This document shows positions 5,536 to 5,762 of a DNA stretch of 5,762 bases, piece by piece. Source of the stretch: Anaerolineales bacterium UBA6663 (GTDB lineage: Bacteria > Chloroflexota > Anaerolineae > Anaerolineales > UBA6663); assembly GCA_002455335.1 (NCBI GenBank), contig DKKP01000181.1, positions 293 through 6,054 of the forward strand. The letters are read 5' to 3'. Position 1 is the first letter of the stretch. Every line of letters starts with the position of its first letter. The notes beneath the pieces are model-generated. The model saw only the letters and a program-made list of their open reading frames with translations, searched no databases and had not been told where the DNA came from. A program made the position numbers and the translations under genes.

Positions 5536-5762
5536 ACACCCCCAGGGCCTGGCGATTCGCCTCCAGAAACGCCCGGACATCCTGGGCGGGGCCTCCGGCC
5601 AGATCAGCGACCGCGGTGCTTACGCTGGAGAGATAACCCTGAGCAGTCGCCAGATCGAACGACACGATCAGATCGACGACGAAGCCGGGCAGTCCGGCCT
5701 GAGCGAGGCCGGTGGCCAGGGCGTCGGCTGGCACAGGCACGTAAGTCACGGGCCTGCCCGCC
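5534..5762 (-). CDS. NmrA-like NAD(P)-binding oxidoreductase, 3' end only
   Basis: Only the last 75 residues are in the window; the gene continues past its right edge. The frame stays open to the edge, with AGRP preceding VTYVPVPADALATGL. The pattern GRPVTYVPV, then an AGLP-(x)-VVD helix, a GYLSSVSTAVADLAGGP segment and a final RAFLEANRQALG helix matches the C-terminal end of NmrA-like atypical short-chain dehydrogenases. There the family usually has a ...GRPP-(x)-F-(x)2-F-(x)n-F ending after a substrate-binding helical part. Members bind NAD(P) and act as redox sensors or quinone/azo reductases; the dinucleotide-binding N-terminus is not visible here. A GTG at 5749 could be read as a start, but it lies in the middle of the conserved stretch. 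The gene ends 60 bp before the ATPase gene and is probably a separate unit. Confidence 0.75.
   Translation of the reverse strand, partial: AGRPVTYVPVPADALATGLAQAGLPGFVVDLIVSFDLATAQGYLSSVSTAVADLAGGPAQDVRAFLEANRQALGV

Noticed and set aside
4593..5537. 314-codon minus-strand frame overlapping the ATPase
   Set aside because: It is Arg/His/Pro-rich, out of frame with the ATPase motifs, and a shadow of the real gene.
5534..5749. A complete 71-residue gene starting with GTG
   Set aside because: The frame is open to the window edge and the residues before the GTG continue the NmrA-like pattern, so it is the tail of a longer gene.

Overview
The window is GC-rich bacterial DNA with very dense coding. 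Every supportable gene lies on the minus strand, so the text below reads from high to low coordinates. Gene content and style suggest a Chloroflexota-like bacterium: a MoxR-type AAA+ ATPase paired with a metallopeptidase-like/VWA protein, an NmrA-like oxidoreductase, an NTF2/SnoaL-like protein, and small heptamer-based palindromes between genes. This placement is an inference from general resemblance; no rRNA or marker gene is present to confirm it.

Layout in transcription order: (1) the 3' end of an NmrA-like NAD(P)-binding oxidoreductase, cut by the window edge (5534-5762); (2) a 60-bp gap with a heptamer-built palindrome and a possible leaderless promoter; (3) a 526-residue MoxR-type AAA+ ATPase (3893-5473); (4) a 68-bp gap almost filled by a long near-perfect palindrome; (5) a 155-residue SnoaL/NTF2-like protein (3357-3824); (6) after 2 bp, a 331-residue protein I do not recognise (2359-3354); (7) overlapping by 4 bp, a GNAT acetyltransferase (1847-2362); (8) overlapping by 4 bp, a 602-residue protein with an N-terminal HExxH metallopeptidase-like region and a C-terminal von Willebrand A domain (42-1850); (9) a perfect 21-bp palindrome that supplies the last codons and the stop of that gene (19-65). 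There is no gene-free stretch over 300 bases and no sign of tRNA, rRNA, CRISPR or transposase genes.

The ATPase and the VWA protein are the two classic partners of MoxR-VWA chaperone-like systems. In these, the ATPase is thought to remodel a target and the VWA protein, through its metal-dependent adhesion site, to act as adaptor. Here the pair is separated by three small genes in the same direction, and the last four genes are tightly coupled, which suggests one module. The unrecognised protein, with a helical front and a beta-rich tail, is the best candidate for a system-specific third component. The GNAT enzyme may be a modifier or a passenger.

The second theme is three palindromes that each abut or overlap a stop codon. 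Two share a 12-bp core and a 7-bp period, and these two bracket the five-gene block.
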